Origin: an uncultured Rhodospirillaceae bacterium
Lineage (GTDB): Bacteria; Pseudomonadota; Alphaproteobacteria; RF32; CAG-239
DNA length: 6,942 nt
Assembly: GCA_900320035.1 (NCBI GenBank)
Contig: ONQU01000081.1
Location: forward strand, 1 to 6,942
Reading direction: 5' to 3'
Part shown: positions 6,701-6,942 of the stretch, piece by piece
Layout of the letters: each line of letters opens with the position of its first letter
Numbering within the stretch: the stretch's first letter is position 1
Made by a program: the position numbers and the translations under genes
The notes under the pieces: model-generated
The model's input: only the letters and a program-made list of their open reading frames with translations
Databases searched by the model: none
Told to the model about the DNA's origin: nothing

Positions 6701-6835
6701 AAGGCTTTGGCGGAAAACGAACAGTATATTGCCGAACAAGTTTTAGCGGTGAAGGTGCTGCCAAATTGCAATAATGGTACAACCGGTGAAATTGACGGTA
6801 TTAATGTTACATTTGATGCTAAAGTTGCGGCATAA
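3743..6835 (+). CDS. ileS: Isoleucyl-tRNA synthetase, type 2 (eukaryote-like, IleS2 class)
   Basis: The enzyme charges tRNA-Ile with isoleucine in the cytosol and hydrolyses mischarged valine. At 1030 aa it is complete and longer than the roughly 940-residue type 1 enzymes. The Rossmann domain carries HYGH (58-61, HIGH motif) and KLSKR (601-605, KMSKS motif). The CP1 editing domain (about 190-410) shows WTTTPWTLPSN (224-234) and GTGVVHIAPGFGQDD (317-331), with His322 and Asp331 at the editing positions. DCWFESGSMPYGQ (526-538) and EAIDQTRGWFY (560-570) are type 2 signatures; type 1 enzymes have WFDSG and GSDQHRGWF-like versions. The anticodon-binding helices include NNWYIRRTRDRFW (726-738). 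The C-terminal domain (about 790-1030, with ELNREGMARDFVRMVQTLRK at 945-964) is type 2-like and lacks the type 1 Cys4 zinc finger. The start is supported by TAGGAT 7 nt upstream. Confidence 0.97.
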   Translation: MTKYYAEVKAKPDFVALEKEVLKFWEEDNTFAKSVHNRDGAAEFVFYDGPPFANGTPHYGHIMVSYVKDVVARFQTMNGKKVERRLGWDCHGLPAEMSAEKQLGVSGRKQIENYGIEKFNNFCRTDVLKYSGIWVDMFKRIGRWVDFEHDYKTMNLPFMEAVIHNFKALYDKGLVYEDYRVLPYSWAAETPLSNFEVNLGYRDKTDNAITVMFKLETGQKILVWTTTPWTLPSNLMLAVGKDIDYAVMEEDGQQYIIAKARLGSYKKQLEQATQVGEIKGADLVGLSYEPMFPYFKHLKEKGAFKVLSGEFVSTEDGTGVVHIAPGFGQDDFEVCRVYDENFPVVCPVDEAGKFTAEVTDYAGQQVFDTNEPIMQWLKTNGLLVKKEQYTHTYPYCWRTDTPLIYKAMSSWFVKVTDFRDEMVANNQQINWIPGHIKDGRFGKWLEGARDWSISRNRFWGTPIPVWKSDNPQFPRIDVFGSVAEIKEKTGIEVTDLHKPYIDDVVYPNPDDPSGKTMMRRVSDVFDCWFESGSMPYGQIHYPFENKEWFENHFPADFIVEAIDQTRGWFYTLTVLSTALHHRPAFKNCICTGLLMAEGGQKLSKRLKNYPDPNEILENVGSEALRWFLVSSPVLKGGNVAVDKEGKEIIKASRAAMIPLWNAFYFFTLYANAENYQAKEISVSSEAMDNYILSKLKLLADKVKNNFESYDIAEACNETAAFMEILNNWYIRRTRDRFWAGDTQAFDTLYTILVNVAKISAPLMPFISEYIYKNLTGAESVHLCDYPTLANIKVDEKLITDMDFVQDLCSTGKNLREEKNLRNRLPLSSLTIIGATLSPEYQEIVKDELNVKAVKFDDNLANYATKNVYLYTPLLGKTLGKEMGAVMAAYKQGQWTLNADGTLAIGGQNLSSDLFEVRLDMKDGVAGRAFDNNKAVLTLDTNVTDELNREGMARDFVRMVQTLRKDKDFNISDRIELCYSTTDAELAKALAENEQYIAEQVLAVKVLPNCNNGTTGEIDGINVTFDAKVAA

Positions 6836-6864
6836 AAAATAACGGTTATAATTAGCATAAACCC

Positions 6865-6900
6865 AAAGATGTCGCCTTCACGGCGACATCTTTATATTTT
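6865..6900 (+). terminator. Intrinsic terminator of ileS
   Basis: A perfect 12-bp stem, AAAGATGTCGCC (6865-6876) with GGCGACATCTTT (6882-6893), encloses a 5-nt TTCAC loop and is followed by a T-rich run ending at 6900. It lies 29 nt after the ileS stop. The AAA...TTT base makes it potentially bidirectional for a gene beyond the window. Confidence 0.88.
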
Positions 6901-6942
6901 GGCTCCGACTGTCGGATTGTTTCGCTTCGCTCCTCCTTCGCG
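6901..6942. repeat. Partial GC-rich intergenic dispersed repeat (cut by window edge)
   Basis: Right after the terminator, base composition changes abruptly. A small palindrome (TCCGA-CTG-TCGGA, 6904-6916) leads into GGATTG and then TTCGCTTCGCTCCTCCTTCG, with TTCGC occurring three times. This resembles the right half of the GGATTG...GCTCCTCGCAATGAC-type palindromic repeats scattered between genes in many proteobacterial genomes, including Rickettsiales. The assignment is from memory of that pattern, and the element's other boundary is outside the window. Confidence 0.45.

Noticed and set aside
6673..6858. Minus-strand ORF of 61 codons at the end of ileS
   Set aside because: Antisense to the IleRS C-terminal domain; no homology or ribosome site recognised.

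Overview
The window looks like ordinary chromosome from a moderately AT-rich proteobacterium. The best guess is a low-GC alphaproteobacterium. The SHMT resembles rickettsial and alphaproteobacterial enzymes (C-terminal RLGTPAGTTRGFKEKEF, ITCNKNAIPFD). RNase HII carries the W variant of the GRGPW motif. IleRS is the type 2, eukaryote-like form that Rickettsiales also use. The organism assignment is inference from remembered family sequences, not from a search. No phage, plasmid, IS, CRISPR or RNA gene was seen.

Layout, left to right. A leftward cluster ends at the window edge: rpiB (1858-1430), glyA (1426-167) and the first 50 codons of mscL (152-1). Spacing is 3 nt and 14 nt, so the three are probably one transcript, with a candidate promoter just upstream of rpiB. 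Further upstream on the same strand lies an unrecognised secreted four-cysteine protein (2722-1961). It diverges from rnhB (2879-3511, +) across a 156-bp region. That region holds two nearly mirror-image promoters with a 10-bp inverted repeat at equivalent positions near both expected start sites. A 231-bp gap follows, holding a promoter, a short isoleucine-rich ORF and a small hairpin. Then comes ileS (3743-6835, +), ended by a strong intrinsic terminator. The last 42 bases look like half of a GC-rich dispersed intergenic repeat cut by the window edge.

Functionally these are housekeeping genes: pentose phosphate isomerisation, one-carbon supply, osmotic emergency valve, ribonucleotide and R-loop repair, and tRNA-Ile charging. 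The most interesting non-coding signal is the leader of ileS. A 21-codon ORF with 7 Ile codons ends inside a small hairpin, which could couple ileS expression to tRNA-Ile charging. No intergenic stretch exceeds 300 bases.
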